64,000 nt of DNA from Brevibacterium aurantiacum (GTDB lineage Bacteria > Actinomycetota > Actinomycetes > Actinomycetales > Brevibacteriaceae): the NCBI RefSeq assembly GCF_900169065.1, contig NZ_FXZB01000005.1:107338-171337 (forward strand), in the 5' to 3' direction. Shown here one piece after another: positions 39,066 through 48,869 of this stretch; position 1 is the stretch's first letter; every line of letters starts with the position of its first letter. Position numbers and translations under genes: made by a program. Below the pieces are notes generated by a model. The model did not search any database and had not been told where the DNA came from. It saw only the letters and a program-made list of their open reading frames with translations.

Positions 39066-40421
39066 ATGTCTGACAATGAGAAGAAGCAATCCCCGAATCG
39101 GTTCCGTGGGGCCTGGGACGCGTTCCGCAAGGGCCGTGACAACGGACGATCCCAACCATCCGAGCAGCCCTCGCGTGTTCAGGACATCAGCGCAGAGGAG
39201 ATCGCGCACAGCCGCATCGAAGCCGAGGCCGTCCCCTATGTGGCTCCGGGTCTCAAGCTCGCCGCCGCGTGGTCCTGGCGGTCACTCGTCGTGCTCGCCG
39301 CTGTCGGAGTCGCGCTCTGGCTGCTGGCGAAGGTCTCGAGTGTCGTCCTGCCTGTGCTCATCGCACTCCTGCTCACAGCACTCCTGGCGCCGTTCACCAA
39401 TTGGATGGTCAGGAAGGGGCTGCCTCGAGTCGCGGCCGCACTCATCGCCTTCATCGGTTTCATCGTCGTAGTCTCCGGACTCTTCACACTGGTGGGCCAG
39501 CAGATCTACTCGGGAATGCCAGACCTCGTCGATCAGGTCATCACAGGATTCTCCGGAATCAGCAACTGGTTGGCCAGCAGACCCTTCGGTCTCGATGCTT
39601 CGACTATCACGGGCTATATCAACAATTCACTCGATGCGGCCACTAACTTCTTCCAGAACAACAGCTCCCAGCTGCTCGGCGGTGCCGTGCAGGCGACGTC
39701 ATCGGTGGGCACCTTCCTCACCGGCGCCGCCGTGTGCCTGTTCGCGACCTTCTTCTTCCTCTACGACGGAGAGAAGATCTTCCGCTGGGTGATGCGTCTG
39801 CTGCCGCTGCCGGCTCAGCCCATTGCCACCGGAGCCTCGGAGCGCGGCTGGACCACACTCGTCCAGTACGTGCGTGTCCAGGTCCTCGTGGCCGGCGTCG
39901 ACGCTATCGGCATCGGCATCGGTGCGGCGTTCCTTGGGATCCCGCTGGTCATTCCGATGACGGTGCTCGTGTTCCTGGCCTCGTTCGTCCCCGTCGTCGG
40001 TGCGATTGCCTCAGGCGTCGTGGCCGTGCTGGTCGCCCTGGTCTCAAACGGACCAGTCAGCGCACTGATCATGCTGGGCGTGGTCCTTGCCGTGCAGCAG
40101 ATCGAAAGCCAGATCCTGCAGCCGTTCCTCATGGGTAAGGCCGTGTCGGTCCACCCATTGGCAGTCATCCTCGCTGTGACCGCTGGCGGCTTCCTGTTCG
40201 GCATCGTCGGCGCACTGTTCGCGGTTCCTCTGGTCGCCGTCCTCAACACGGTCGTGACCTACATCGTCCGGGCCAAGAAACCTCAGAATCCAGACGGTGA
40301 AGGAGACGAGGCCGCGGTCGTACTGGAACGCGCCAAGGACAAGCTGAATACCGCCATCCACGAGTCTGCAGAGGAGACATCTGCCAACGATTCTTCCAAG
40401 GGGACCGGCAGGCGCGAATGA
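39066..40421 (+). CDS. AI-2E family transporter
   Basis: 451 residues. A hydrophilic N-terminus of ~60 residues, then about eight membrane helices. The family signature region ALLLTALLAPFTNWMV and the C-terminal block VVLAVQQIESQILQPFLMG with VHPLAVIL are present. The family covers exporters and Na+/H+ antiporter-like proteins; the name does not prove AI-2 transport. Divergent from the SGNH gene. A 20-bp hairpin at 40479-40519 follows. Confidence 0.9.
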   Translation: MSDNEKKQSPNRFRGAWDAFRKGRDNGRSQPSEQPSRVQDISAEEIAHSRIEAEAVPYVAPGLKLAAAWSWRSLVVLAAVGVALWLLAKVSSVVLPVLIALLLTALLAPFTNWMVRKGLPRVAAALIAFIGFIVVVSGLFTLVGQQIYSGMPDLVDQVITGFSGISNWLASRPFGLDASTITGYINNSLDAATNFFQNNSSQLLGGAVQATSSVGTFLTGAAVCLFATFFFLYDGEKIFRWVMRLLPLPAQPIATGASERGWTTLVQYVRVQVLVAGVDAIGIGIGAAFLGIPLVIPMTVLVFLASFVPVVGAIASGVVAVLVALVSNGPVSALIMLGVVLAVQQIESQILQPFLMGKAVSVHPLAVILAVTAGGFLFGIVGALFAVPLVAVLNTVVTYIVRAKKPQNPDGEGDEAAVVLERAKDKLNTAIHESAEETSANDSSKGTGRRE

Positions 40422-40478
40422 TCGGGTCCGCGGGTCCGAACGAGCAGAGCCGCACAGTGAGTGCGGCCGCAAAGTGAA

Positions 40479-40519
40479 TAGAGCAGTGGGCGGGTGATCA
40501 TCACCCGCCCACTGCTCTA
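40479..40519. terminator. Bidirectional terminator between AI-2E transporter and greA
   Basis: A perfect 20-bp palindrome (40479-40498 with 40500-40519) around a single central C. In RNA the apical few pairs would open to form a loop. It lies between convergent genes. Confidence 0.85.
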
Positions 40520-40556
40520 TGCTGCTCTCGGCTGCAAGCCGATCGAGGCTGTTCGA

Positions 40557-41051
40557 TCAGCCGGAGAAAGGTTCGATGTTCGTGACTTCGACCTTGATCT
40601 CCTTGCCGTTGGGGGCCTCGTAGCTGCTCTTGCCGCCGATGGCCACACCGAGCACCGCGGCGCCCAGCGGGGACTTCTCTGAAAACACGTCGATATCAGA
40701 ATCGCCAGCGATCTCGCGGCTGCCCAGCAGGAAACGCATGTCGTTTCCGGCGACCTTCGCGGTGACGACGGAACCGGGGGATACGGTCTTGCCGTCGCTG
40801 TCGCTCGATCCGACCTTCGCGGACTGCAGGAGCAGCTCGAGCTGGCGAATGCGTGCCTCCTGCTTGCCCTGCTCCTCGCGCGCCGCGTGGTAGCCGCCGT
40901 TCTCCTTCAAGTCACCCTCGTCGCGGGCGGCTTCGATCTTTTCAGCAATCTCTGCACGTCCCGGTCCGGAGAGGTGTTCAAGTTCCTGCGACAGGCGGTC
41001 GAAGGCTTCCTGAGTCAACCATGTTTCTTCCTGGGTGACATCCTCGGTCAT
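40557..41051 (-). CDS. greA: Transcription elongation factor GreA
   Basis: 164 residues from the ATG at 41051 with AGGAG at 5 nt. The N-terminal coiled coil (LTQEAFDRLSQELEHL, then IEAARDEGDLKENGGYHAAREEQGKQEARI) carries the acidic tip residues that reach the polymerase active site; the C-terminal FKBP-like domain has SPLGAAVLG. It rescues backtracked RNA polymerase by stimulating transcript cleavage. First gene of the stretch syntenic with Rv1080c-Rv1112 of M. tuberculosis. Confidence 0.96.
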   Translation of the reverse strand: MTEDVTQEETWLTQEAFDRLSQELEHLSGPGRAEIAEKIEAARDEGDLKENGGYHAAREEQGKQEARIRQLELLLQSAKVGSSDSDGKTVSPGSVVTAKVAGNDMRFLLGSREIAGDSDIDVFSEKSPLGAAVLGVAIGGKSSYEAPNGKEIKVEVTNIEPFSG

Positions 41052-41243
41052 GACTTCTCCTTCTTCGGTTCGGTGCACTGACAGGCGCGTCAGGCAACGA
41101 AAAACCGGGCGTTGGGTACGCCCGGATGTTGAATGAAACTACAGTCTAACGCATCTGCAGACGAAAACGATGATCTCCGTCACGCGCGTATACAGATGTT
41201 GTCGAGGGCGCGAGTGAGTCAGATTCGAGCGGTACCGGCGGGA

Positions 41244-41669
41244 CTATTCGAACCAGCAGGAATCGACGTGGCCAGAGGAGGCGACCTGTGTTGTGGCCAG
41301 ATCGATGCCCATCTGTCGGGGCGAGTTGGGGTCAGCGGTGGGATCGGCCGGGACCGTGATCTCGGTGAAGCCGACGATGGCCTCGTATTCGTTCGTCGCC
41401 TGCACAATGCAGTGCACATCGCGATCCTGGTCAGGAAATATTGCCACTGTGACCTGTGTTAAAGCAGAGTCGACAACCGAATAGTCAAGAGTCCTGGGTG
41501 TCGTGGGAGTGGTCTGTGGACGAAACGCCACGAATGCGATCGCGACGATCAGGGCGGCGACGATGACTGCGGCGATGATCTTGGCCGTTCTTCCGAGACG
41601 CCTCTTGGGCTCCCGGACGCGGCCGTAACGATCATCTTGCAGTGGTTTTTCCACTGTTACCTCAGTCAT
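41244..41669 (-). CDS. DUF4307 membrane protein
   Basis: 141 residues from the ATG at 41669, which has GAGG 6 nt upstream; an ATG at 41681 lacks a site. Basic cytoplasmic start (RYGRVREPKRRLGR), one membrane helix at about 29-48, then a small exported domain with two Cys (HCIVQATN; HVDSCWFE) that could form a disulfide. DUF4307 is conserved beside greA and mca in actinobacteria (Rv1081c); role unknown. Confidence 0.85.
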   Translation of the reverse strand: MTEVTVEKPLQDDRYGRVREPKRRLGRTAKIIAAVIVAALIVAIAFVAFRPQTTPTTPRTLDYSVVDSALTQVTVAIFPDQDRDVHCIVQATNEYEAIVGFTEITVPADPTADPNSPRQMGIDLATTQVASSGHVDSCWFE

Positions 41670-41793
41670 TGAATTCCTCATCTACGAACATTGCGCACTA
41701 ATCTAGAGTAGTCGATCCGTCTCCTGTGATCATTTCAGCCATTGCGCAGGAATCGGAACGTCACCAGGCTGATTCGAAAGGGACACTCCAAAC

Positions 41794-42786
41794 ATGACTT
41801 CGCTTCCGTACCATGGACTGCGTCTGCTGACGGTTCATGCCCACCCTGACGACGAATCTTCGAAAGGTGCGGCGACGAGCGCGAAGTACGCCGCGTTGGG
41901 AGCACGAGTCCTCATCGCCAGCATGACCGGTGGCGAAGCCGGAGACATCCTCAACCCGGCCCTGCTGCAGAGTCCGAAGGCCAGCCGCGACATCGCCGGT
42001 CTGCGTCGCGAGGAGATGGCCACAGCCGCTGCCGCGCTGGGAGCCGAACACGTGTGGGTCGGACACGTCGACTCGGGCCTGCCCGATGGCGACTTCGACA
42101 ATCAGACTCCTCCCGGATGCTTCTACCGTGTCCCCGACGAGGTGGCCATGCTGCCCCTGGTCCACATCATCCGCACCTTCCGCCCCCAGGTCGTCACGAC
42201 CTACGACGAACTCGGCGGCTACCCTCACCCCGATCACATCAAGAACCACGCCGTGACGATGGCGGCAGTCGCCGCCGCTGCGGACGCGGAGCAGAACCCT
42301 GAGCTCGGCGAACCCTGGCAGGTTGAGAAAGTCTACTACAACCAGGACCTGTCGGCGAAGAAGTGGGTGACCATCCACGAGAAGATGACTGAAGCGGGAC
42401 TCGAGTCTCCCTTCGCCGACCACATCGAAGACTTCAAGAAGCGCGATGCTCAGCGGGTCAACTGGCTGAGCACGACGATCGACTGCGCAGAGTTCTTCCC
42501 CTCGCGTGATCGAGCACTGCTGTCCCACGCCACCCAGATCGATCCGGAGGGTGGGTTCTTCTCGGCATCGCGAAAGGCCGCGCGGACCTACTGGCCCACG
42601 GAGGAATTCGAGCTTGCCGTCGACAACACGGGCCGGACTCCTCTGACACCCGGCGTAGACTTCCAGGAGACCGATCTTTTCGCCTCTGTGACCTTGGATG
42701 ATGGTCGCAAGGTGTCCGCCAAGGGCATGCTGCCCGCATCACCGGACGAAGACGAAGACAACGAAGCGACAGGTGAGAGTGCATGA
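41794..42786 (+). CDS. mca: Mycothiol S-conjugate amidase Mca
   Basis: 330 residues. LmbE-like zinc deacetylase fold: HPDDE at 17-21 supplies zinc ligands and catalytic Asp, and the second His pair is in YDELGGYPHPDHIKNH (about 140-153). The Mca-specific insert and C-terminus (QRVNWLSTTIDCAEFF; RDRALLSHATQIDPEGGFF) distinguish it from MshB. Mca cleaves mycothiol-toxin adducts so that the mercapturic acid can be exported. Presence of mycothiol chemistry is strong support for an actinobacterium. Confidence 0.96.
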   Translation: MTSLPYHGLRLLTVHAHPDDESSKGAATSAKYAALGARVLIASMTGGEAGDILNPALLQSPKASRDIAGLRREEMATAAAALGAEHVWVGHVDSGLPDGDFDNQTPPGCFYRVPDEVAMLPLVHIIRTFRPQVVTTYDELGGYPHPDHIKNHAVTMAAVAAAADAEQNPELGEPWQVEKVYYNQDLSAKKWVTIHEKMTEAGLESPFADHIEDFKKRDAQRVNWLSTTIDCAEFFPSRDRALLSHATQIDPEGGFFSASRKAARTYWPTEEFELAVDNTGRTPLTPGVDFQETDLFASVTLDDGRKVSAKGMLPASPDEDEDNEATGESA

Positions 42787-43157
42787 TTCTGGCCGCAGCG
42801 CAGGACGCGACCCCCAGCGGAGCCCCCGACCCGGACCTGGTGACTCCCGGCACGATCGGCTTCCTGTCGACATTGGTGATCGTCATCGTCGTGATCTTCC
42901 TGATCCGCGACGCCCTTCGACGGGTGCGCCGCGTGCGCGCACGCGCTCAAGCCGATGACGCCTACCCGATCCCGATGCGCAAGTATGCAGTGCCCAACCA
43001 GTCGAAGCTGTCCGGGGATTCCGCACCGGCTGCGGATGACGAGACGTCGACAGCGGATGACGAGACGTCGACAACGGCCAAAACCGATGCGTCGCCAACA
43101 ACCACGACCGATGCGGAAAAGCCGGAGCAGGGTGAATCTGCGCGGTCACAGGACTGA
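42783..43157 (+). CDS. Small single-pass membrane protein linked to mca
   Basis: 124 residues. Short N-terminal exported part, a membrane helix at about 26-45 (GFLSTLVIVIVVIFLIRDALR), a basic stretch, and a disordered Ala/Thr/Asp/Glu tail. The tail contains a perfect 21-bp tandem duplication giving two ADDETST units (43032-43073). Overlaps mca by 4 nt. The counterpart of Rv1083 by position; function unknown. Confidence 0.8.
   Translation: MILAAAQDATPSGAPDPDLVTPGTIGFLSTLVIVIVVIFLIRDALRRVRRVRARAQADDAYPIPMRKYAVPNQSKLSGDSAPAADDETSTADDETSTTAKTDASPTTTTDAEKPEQGESARSQD
43032..43073 (+). repeat. Perfect 21-bp tandem duplication
   Basis: Two identical 21-nt units (43032-43052, 43053-43073) in frame inside the small mca-linked gene, encoding a duplicated ADDETST heptapeptide in its disordered tail. 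Likely a recent slippage event. Confidence 0.9.
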
Positions 43158-43166
43158 CCTTCAGGA

Positions 43167-43189
43167 CTGCCCGCTGGACTGAGCGGCAG
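43167..43189. terminator. Weak hairpin between the mca operon and hemolysin III gene
   Basis: An 8-bp stem with one bulged C (43167-43175 with 43182-43189), between convergent genes only 55 nt apart. It may serve as a terminator for either strand. Confidence 0.35.
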
Positions 43190-43212
43190 ACCTGCCCGGT
43201 GTCGTCAGAGGT

Positions 43213-43998
43213 CTAGTAAGCGGCCACCGCGGCAACGAGTAGGGCCGCGAGGTGGCAGCCATAGCCTGCGACCGTGAGAATGTGGAAGATCTCATGGAAG
43301 CCGAGCCATTTCGGTGACGGGTTGGGCTTTTTGATTCCGTAGATCACAGCACCGGTCACATAGCAGACGCCACCGGCAACGACGAGGATGCCCACTGCAG
43401 GGTTGCTCGCCCAGATCTGGGGAATGTAGCCGACCCCGGCGACCCCGAAGCCCACGTAGATGGGAACGAAGAGCCACCTCGGCGCGGTGGTGAAGATGGT
43501 TCTGAAGGCGACACCCAACAGCGCTGCGCCCCAGAGGACGGACAAAAGCAGAATCGTCTGATCCGGCCTGAGGGTCAGCACCGCCAGGGGCGTATAGGTC
43601 CCCGCGGTGATGAGGAAGATGTTTGCGTGGTCGAGACGGCGCAGGATCAGCCGGGCCCGAGACCGCCACCGTCCCCGGTGGTAGACGGCCGAGGTTCCGA
43701 AGAGCAGCATTCCGGTGATGGCGAAGATCGAGGCAGCGATCCGCGACTCGATCGTGGGGGAGATGATGACCAGCGCCAGCCCGCCGAGCATCGCCAGGGG
43801 AAAGGCGGCTGCGTGGAACCAACCACGCAGTTTGGGCTTGACCTGACCAGCCAGTTTGCCCAACTCACGGCGCAGAGCCGAGCGCCTGCGGGCAATGTGC
43901 TCGGGGTAGCCGGAACGCGGCTGGGCAGCGGATGTGGAGTCGACTGTCCTCTGCCCGTCGGAGCCGGATGATGAGGGTTCAGTGACTGGTGTGTTCAT
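43213..43998 (-). CDS. trhA: Hemolysin III family (PAQR-like) membrane protein
   Basis: 261 residues. A ~50-residue hydrophilic N-terminus, then seven membrane helices. Conserved family residues appear in TSAVYHRGRWRSRARLILRRLDHANIFLITAGTY (split here by the helix 3 boundary) and near the end in GFHEIFHILTVAGYGCH, giving the His/Ser/Asp metal-site pattern. Bacterial members affect membrane energetics rather than lysing cells. Same place as Rv1085c. Confidence 0.9.
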   Translation of the reverse strand: MNTPVTEPSSSGSDGQRTVDSTSAAQPRSGYPEHIARRRSALRRELGKLAGQVKPKLRGWFHAAAFPLAMLGGLALVIISPTIESRIAASIFAITGMLLFGTSAVYHRGRWRSRARLILRRLDHANIFLITAGTYTPLAVLTLRPDQTILLLSVLWGAALLGVAFRTIFTTAPRWLFVPIYVGFGVAGVGYIPQIWASNPAVGILVVAGGVCYVTGAVIYGIKKPNPSPKWLGFHEIFHILTVAGYGCHLAALLVAAVAAY

Positions 43999-44135
43999 GG
44001 TTCTAGGATATCGACCCCACCTGAACGATTGAACAGTGGCATGTTCGATGACGCCGCCGCCGACGTGGGGTCGTTCGGGATAGTACTGTGTATTGTGGTC
44101 GAACCGACCGGAAATCGAGTGTGAAAGAGGTCAGC

Positions 44136-44897
44136 GTGGCGCGACCGGTGAGCCTGCTCTACCGACTCTACGAGCGGCGGCTCCTGCGCGAGCTGGACAA
44201 GTCCGTGCCGGTGCCGAGGCACGTGGGTGTGATCACCGACGGCAACCGACGCTGGGCGAAGGAGTTCGGTGCCACCACCGCCGACGGACACCGGGCCGGA
44301 GCCGAGAAGATCGTCGAGTTCCTCGGCTGGTGTGATGAGATCGATGTCGACATCGTCACGCTCTACGTTCTGTCCAAGGAGAATCTCGCCAGATCCGCCG
44401 AGGAGGTCGAAGTCCTCATCGAGATCATCTCCGACCTGGTAGAGAAGATCGCAGCGCTCAACGGGGTGCGGGTGCAGCTGGTCGGTGACCTCGAGATCCT
44501 GCCACCTGGCCTGCGTGCACGTTTGGAGGCGGCCACCTCGGAGGGGGACTGCCAGATGCGCGTCAACGTCGCCGTCGGATACGGCGGACGGCAGGAGATC
44601 GTCAACGCGGTGAAGTCCCTGCTGCGCCTGCGCACAGACGAAGGCACCGACCTGGAGACGATCATCTCCGAGCTCTCCCCGCAGCAGATCAGCGAACATC
44701 TCTATACCAAGGGCCAACCGGACCCCGATCTCATCATCCGCTCCTCCGGTGAGCAGCGACTGTCCGGGTTCCTCATGTGGCAGAGCGCGTACTCGGAGTT
44801 CTATTTCTGCGAGGCCTATTGGCCCGACTTCCGGCGCACTGATTTCCTGCGTGCCGTGCGCGACTACGGCCTGCGCCAGCGTCGTTTCGGCAAATAG
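44136..44897 (+). CDS. uppS: Isoprenyl (cis-prenyl) transferase, short-chain type
   Basis: 253 residues from a GTG at 44136 with GAAAGAGG upstream; further upstream codons add unrelated residues. The catalytic Asp is in VITDGNRRWA (Asp35), and the C-terminal active-site block reads DLIIRSSGEQRLSGFLMWQSAYSEFYF. The variant VITDGNRRW and the position correspond to mycobacterial Rv1086, a Z-farnesyl diphosphate synthase, rather than the longer decaprenyl enzyme. Supplies short polyprenyl diphosphates for envelope carriers. Confidence 0.9.
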   Translation: MARPVSLLYRLYERRLLRELDKSVPVPRHVGVITDGNRRWAKEFGATTADGHRAGAEKIVEFLGWCDEIDVDIVTLYVLSKENLARSAEEVEVLIEIISDLVEKIAALNGVRVQLVGDLEILPPGLRARLEAATSEGDCQMRVNVAVGYGGRQEIVNAVKSLLRLRTDEGTDLETIISELSPQQISEHLYTKGQPDPDLIIRSSGEQRLSGFLMWQSAYSEFYFCEAYWPDFRRTDFLRAVRDYGLRQRRFGK

Positions 44898-45074
44898 GCC
44901 TCGGGCCGCCCCTGGTTCATCCGAAGTTCACGACAGCGACTCTCCCGAACACGCGTGCCGTTGCCCACACGGCCCCGATTCGGGGTTAGGTTGGCAGTAG
45001 TTGGTCGACACCAACCCGAGATCGGGGGATGTCAGGACTCGGATCTCGGCGGTACTCACGCCACAGGGGTCCTC

Positions 45075-46382
45075 ATGACCGCACATGTCCACACATACGT
45101 TCTCGACACCTCGGTGCTGCTCTCCGATCCGGGTGCACTGCTGAGATTCGCAGAACATCATCTCGTCATTCCGTTGGTCGTCGTCTCCGAGCTTGAGGCC
45201 AAACGCAATCATCCGGAACTCGGCTTCACCGCTCGAAAAGCACTGCACATCCTCGATGACTTCCGCTCCGAGTTCGATCGCCTCGATGAACCCATTCCCG
45301 TCGGTGACGCCGGTGGGACCCTGCGGGTCGAACTCAACCACGTCGATGCGACGACGATGCCGGTCGGCTTCGACCGCTCGGAGAACGACACCCGTATCCT
45401 CGCGGTCGCCCGGAACCTGGCTGCCGAAGGTCAGGACGTGGTGGTTGTGACCAAGGACGTGCCGATGCGTGTGAAGGCATCGGCCCTCGGCCTGCAGGCC
45501 GAGGAATACCTTGCCGAGCTTGCCACCGACTCGGGGTTCACCGGAATGAGCGAATTGTCGTTGGACGAGAACGAGATGTCTCAGTTCTACGAGAACGGAT
45601 GGGCCACCACCGAGGCGGTCGCCGATGAGGTCGTCAACACCGGAGTCGTCATCACCTCACCCCGCGGCTCCGCTCTCGGCCGCGTCAGGTCGGGCAAACG
45701 GGTCTCGCTGGTGCGTGGTGATCGCGACATCTTCGGTGTCCATGGCCGGTCCGCTGAGCAGCGAGTGGCCATCGACATGCTTCTCGATGATGCCCTGGGC
45801 ATCGTGTCCTTGGGAGGTCGAGCCGGAACGGGGAAGTCCGCACTCGCTCTCATGGCCGGGCTGCAGAAGGTGCTGGAGGAGAATAAGCACTCGAAGATCA
45901 TGGTCTTTCGCCCGATCTACGCCGTCGGCGGGCAGAGCCTCGGCTTCCTGCCCGGCAGCGAAGGCGAGAAGATGAACCCCTGGGCGGAAGCAGTCTTCGA
46001 CACGCTTGGCGCTCTGGTCAGCAAGAACGTCATCGAAGAGGTGATGAACCGCGATCTGCTCGAGGTGCTGCCGCTGACACATATCCGCGGACGTTCACTC
46101 CATGATGCGTTCGTCATCGTCGATGAGGCACAGTCGTTGGAGCGCAATGTGCTCCTGACTGTCCTGTCTCGCATCGGCATGAATTCGAAGGTGGTGCTGA
46201 CCCACGATGTGGCTCAGCGTGACAATCTTCGGGTGGGTCGACACGACGGCGTAGCGGCGGTGATCGAGAAGCTCAAGGGCCATGATCTCTTCGCTCACGT
46301 GACGCTGACCAGGTCGGAGCGCTCCGAGATCGCAGCCTTGGTCACCGATGTGCTCGAGGAGTTCGATCCCTTCCGCAGCTAG
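45075..46382 (+). CDS. phoH2: PIN-PhoH fusion ATPase
   Basis: 435 residues from the ATG at 45075; a longer open frame upstream crosses the leader. N-terminal PIN RNase domain at about 5-145 with the acidic residues in [15 protein letters not shown] and [12 protein letters not shown]-terminal PhoH P-loop ATPase with [12 protein letters not shown] at about 247 and the DEAQSLERN Walker B. PhoH2 proteins unwind and cleave RNA; in mycobacteria (Rv1095) the gene is preceded by a small antitoxin-like ORF, which I do not see here. The 177-nt spacer before it holds no clear promoter. Confidence 0.93.
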   Translation: MTAHVHTYVLDTSVLLSDPGALLRFAEHHLVIPLVVVSELEAKRNHPELGFTARKALHILDDFRSEFDRLDEPIPVGDAGGTLRVELNHVDATTMPVGFDRSENDTRILAVARNLAAEGQDVVVVTKDVPMRVKASALGLQAEEYLAELATDSGFTGMSELSLDENEMSQFYENGWATTEAVADEVVNTGVVITSPRGSALGRVRSGKRVSLVRGDRDIFGVHGRSAEQRVAIDMLLDDALGIVSLGGRAGTGKSALALMAGLQKVLEENKHSKIMVFRPIYAVGGQSLGFLPGSEGEKMNPWAEAVFDTLGALVSKNVIEEVMNRDLLEVLPLTHIRGRSLHDAFVIVDEAQSLERNVLLTVLSRIGMNSKVVLTHDVAQRDNLRVGRHDGVAAVIEKLKGHDLFAHVTLTRSERSEIAALVTDVLEEFDPFRS

Positions 46383-46587
46383 GCTCGGGACGAGTACCGC
46401 GAACCGCGCATCGGGGACTCGCACGGGGGACTCGCGAGGAGACGTCGTCGTCGACAGGCAGCCTACGCGTCGAGGGGTGGCCTCAGCGTCGACGGGCGGC
46501 CTCAGCGCCGATAGGCGACCGTGGCCTTGAGGGGCGACTCCCTGGAGTCTGTTCTCGACGCTGCGGTCTGCGCTCGATGAGGTGAAT

Positions 46588-46636
46588 GCGAGGGGCCGGT
46601 TGCCAGGATGTGATGTCCTGGCAACCGGCCCCTCGC
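46588..46636. terminator. Bidirectional terminator between phoH2 and fumC
   Basis: A perfect 21-bp stem (46588-46608 with 46616-46636) and a 7-nt loop TGTGATG, between convergent genes. The preceding ~200 nt (46383-46587) contain only a short GCCTCAGCG direct repeat and no gene that I can support. Confidence 0.9.
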
Positions 46637-46679
46637 TGTGCGATGTATCTGCTGTAAAACCTACGTGCAGCTGTGTGGC

Positions 46680-48083
46680 TTACTTGTAGTCGCCGATCAT
46701 CGTTGTGACGTCAAGGGCCTTGTCGAGGTCAGCCTCGGTGATGGAACCGTCGGAGACGAAGCCGAGGTCGATCGTGGCTTCCTTCACGGTCATCTTGTTG
46801 GCCACGGCGTGCTTGGCGATCTTCGCTGCCGATTCGTAGCCGATGACCTTGTTCAACGGAGTCACGATGGAGGGGCTCGCCTCGGCGAGGAAGCGGGCGC
46901 GCTCCTCGTTGGCCTTGAGCCCGTCGATCATCTTCTCGGCCATGACGGTCGAGGAGTTCGCGAGCAGACGGATGGATTCGAGCAGGTTCGACGCCATCAC
47001 CGGGATGCCGACGTTGAGCTCGAAGGCACCGTTGGTCGAGGACAGAGCAACGGTGGTGTCGTTGCCGATGACCTGGGCGGCGACCTGGATCGTGGCTTCG
47101 CAGATGACCGGGTTGACCTTGCCGGGCATGATCGAGGAACCGGGCTGCAGGTCGGGGATGGCGATTTCGCCGAGGCCGGTGTTCGGTCCCGATCCCATCC
47201 ACCGAAGATCGTTGCAGATCTTCATGTAGCCGTAGGCGATCGTGCGCAGCTGGCCTGATGCTTCGATGAGTCCGTCGCGGTTGGCCTGCGCCTCGAAGTG
47301 GTTGCGTGCTTCCGTGATGGGAAGGCCGGTCTCCTCGGCGAGGATCTCGACGACGCGAGCGGAGAATCCGGCCGGGGTGTTGATGCCGGTGCCGACAGCG
47401 GTTCCGCCCTGGGGCACTTCAGCCACGCGAGGCAGTGAGGCCTCGATGCGTTCGATGCCGTAGCGGACCTGCGCCGCGTAGCCGCCGAACTCCTGTCCCA
47501 GGGTCACCGGGGTGGCATCCATGAGGTGGGTGCGGCCCGATTTGACGACTGAGGCGAATTCCTTCGCCTTCTTCTCGAGCGAGGAGGCCAGTGTCTCCAT
47601 CGCCGGGATCAGTGTGTTGACCAGAGCCTTGGTCACGGCGACGTGGACTGAGGTCGGGAACACGTCGTTTGAGGACTGCGAAGCGTTGACGTGGTCATTG
47701 GGGTGCACGTCGATGCCCTGGGATTCGAGGGCCTTGGTCGCCAGGGAGGCAAGAACCTCGTTGGTGTTCATGTTCGACGATGTTCCCGAACCGGTCTGGA
47801 ACACATCGATGGGGAAGTGGGGGTCGTATTCGCCGGAGATGACAGCGTCGGCGGCGTTCTTGATGGCTTCGGCCCGGTCAGCGTCGAGGACTCCGAGCTC
47901 GAGGTTGGCCTTCGCCGCTGCCTTCTTCACCTGGGCCAAAGCTGCAATGTGCGCCGATTCCAGGGTCTTGCCGGAGATCGGGAAGTTCTGCACGGCGCGC
48001 TGTGTCTGTGCGCTGTACAGGGCATCTTTGGGAACTTTCACTTCTCCCATGGTGTCGTGTTCGATGCGAAATTCTTCGCTCAT
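46680..48083 (-). CDS. fumC: Class II fumarate hydratase
   Basis: 467 residues from the ATG at 48083 with AAGGA 6 nt upstream. The start [18 protein letters not shown] is the usual FumC opening. Signature [11 protein letters not shown], the active-site region [14 protein letters not shown] and [11 protein letters not shown] are all intact. Interconverts fumarate and malate in the TCA cycle without iron-sulfur. Last gene of a minus-strand run glpX - carbonic anhydrase - fumC. Confidence 0.96.
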   Translation of the reverse strand: MSEEFRIEHDTMGEVKVPKDALYSAQTQRAVQNFPISGKTLESAHIAALAQVKKAAAKANLELGVLDADRAEAIKNAADAVISGEYDPHFPIDVFQTGSGTSSNMNTNEVLASLATKALESQGIDVHPNDHVNASQSSNDVFPTSVHVAVTKALVNTLIPAMETLASSLEKKAKEFASVVKSGRTHLMDATPVTLGQEFGGYAAQVRYGIERIEASLPRVAEVPQGGTAVGTGINTPAGFSARVVEILAEETGLPITEARNHFEAQANRDGLIEASGQLRTIAYGYMKICNDLRWMGSGPNTGLGEIAIPDLQPGSSIMPGKVNPVICEATIQVAAQVIGNDTTVALSSTNGAFELNVGIPVMASNLLESIRLLANSSTVMAEKMIDGLKANEERARFLAEASPSIVTPLNKVIGYESAAKIAKHAVANKMTVKEATIDLGFVSDGSITEADLDKALDVTTMIGDYK

Positions 48084-48150
48084 AGTTGTCCTTTCCGACA
48101 AGGTGTCTGGGCTGTTCGTCATTGTTGGTCGGCCGCGAATGCGGCCGTGG

Positions 48151-48777
48151 TCAAGCGAAGTGGGTCGAGACTGCGTCTTCGTCACCGCCGTGCTGCGCGA
48201 CGACCGTCGTACGGCCGTCATGCAGCTGGTAAGTCAGGCCGACGATGATGAGGCGACCTTCTTCGACTGCGCGGGAGATGATGGCAGAGAGCTGCATGAT
48301 CTTCTCGACGGTGTCCATGGTGTTCTGAGCGACCGTCTCATTGACGGTTGTGCGATTGTGTTTGCGGGCCCTGGCCACTGTGGGCAGGATCCGGGCTACG
48401 ACGTCGGAGATGAAGCCGGGGGGAGTCTCTCCGGAGTCGTAGGAGTTGTACGCCGCCGTCACCGCGCCGCAGTTGTCGTGACCGAGCACGACAAGTAGGG
48501 GAGTGCCGAGAATCTCGACCCCATACTCGAGGGAACCGAGGGTCACGGGATCGACGACCTGTCCGGCATTGCGCACGACGAACATATCGCCGAGGCCGAC
48601 GTCGAAGATCATCTCCGCTGCGACTCGAGAATCCGAACAGCCGAAGAGGGTGACGAACGGCATCTGGTTATTCGACAGTGCCTCACGCCGAGCGGTGTCC
48701 TGATTGGGGTGCTGCGGGACGTCATCGACGAAGCGATGGTTGCCTTCGAGCAGTCGGTTCCATGCCTCGTTCGGCAT
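48151..48777 (-). CDS. Beta-class carbonic anhydrase
   Basis: 208 residues from the ATG at 48777 (GAGG 10 nt upstream); a GTG five codons earlier is less well placed. Zinc ligands are in GCSDSRV and GHDNCGAV, the standard Cys-x(n)-His-x2-Cys set, with the Asp-Arg dyad. Reversible hydration of CO2, probably feeding bicarbonate to carboxylases. 67 nt from fumC, 92 nt from glpX. Confidence 0.93.
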   Translation of the reverse strand: MPNEAWNRLLEGNHRFVDDVPQHPNQDTARREALSNNQMPFVTLFGCSDSRVAAEMIFDVGLGDMFVVRNAGQVVDPVTLGSLEYGVEILGTPLLVVLGHDNCGAVTAAYNSYDSGETPPGFISDVVARILPTVARARKHNRTTVNETVAQNTMDTVEKIMQLSAIISRAVEEGRLIIVGLTYQLHDGRTTVVAQHGGDEDAVSTHFA

Positions 48778-48869
48778 CAGTGAGATCCTCACTTCCGGTT
48801 GTCGGGCCAGGGATCGAATCGGTGGTGTCCGAATTCGACGATGACCGGGGTGGATATCAGAGGGTGGGC

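Noticed and set aside
40479..40519. Palindrome considered as a protein-binding operator or IS end
   Set aside because: Its position between convergent genes and GC-rich perfect stem are best explained as a shared terminator.
43032..43073. Possible CRISPR-like repeat
   Set aside because: Only two units with no spacer, lying in frame in a coding tail; a simple tandem duplication. No CRISPR array was found anywhere in the window.
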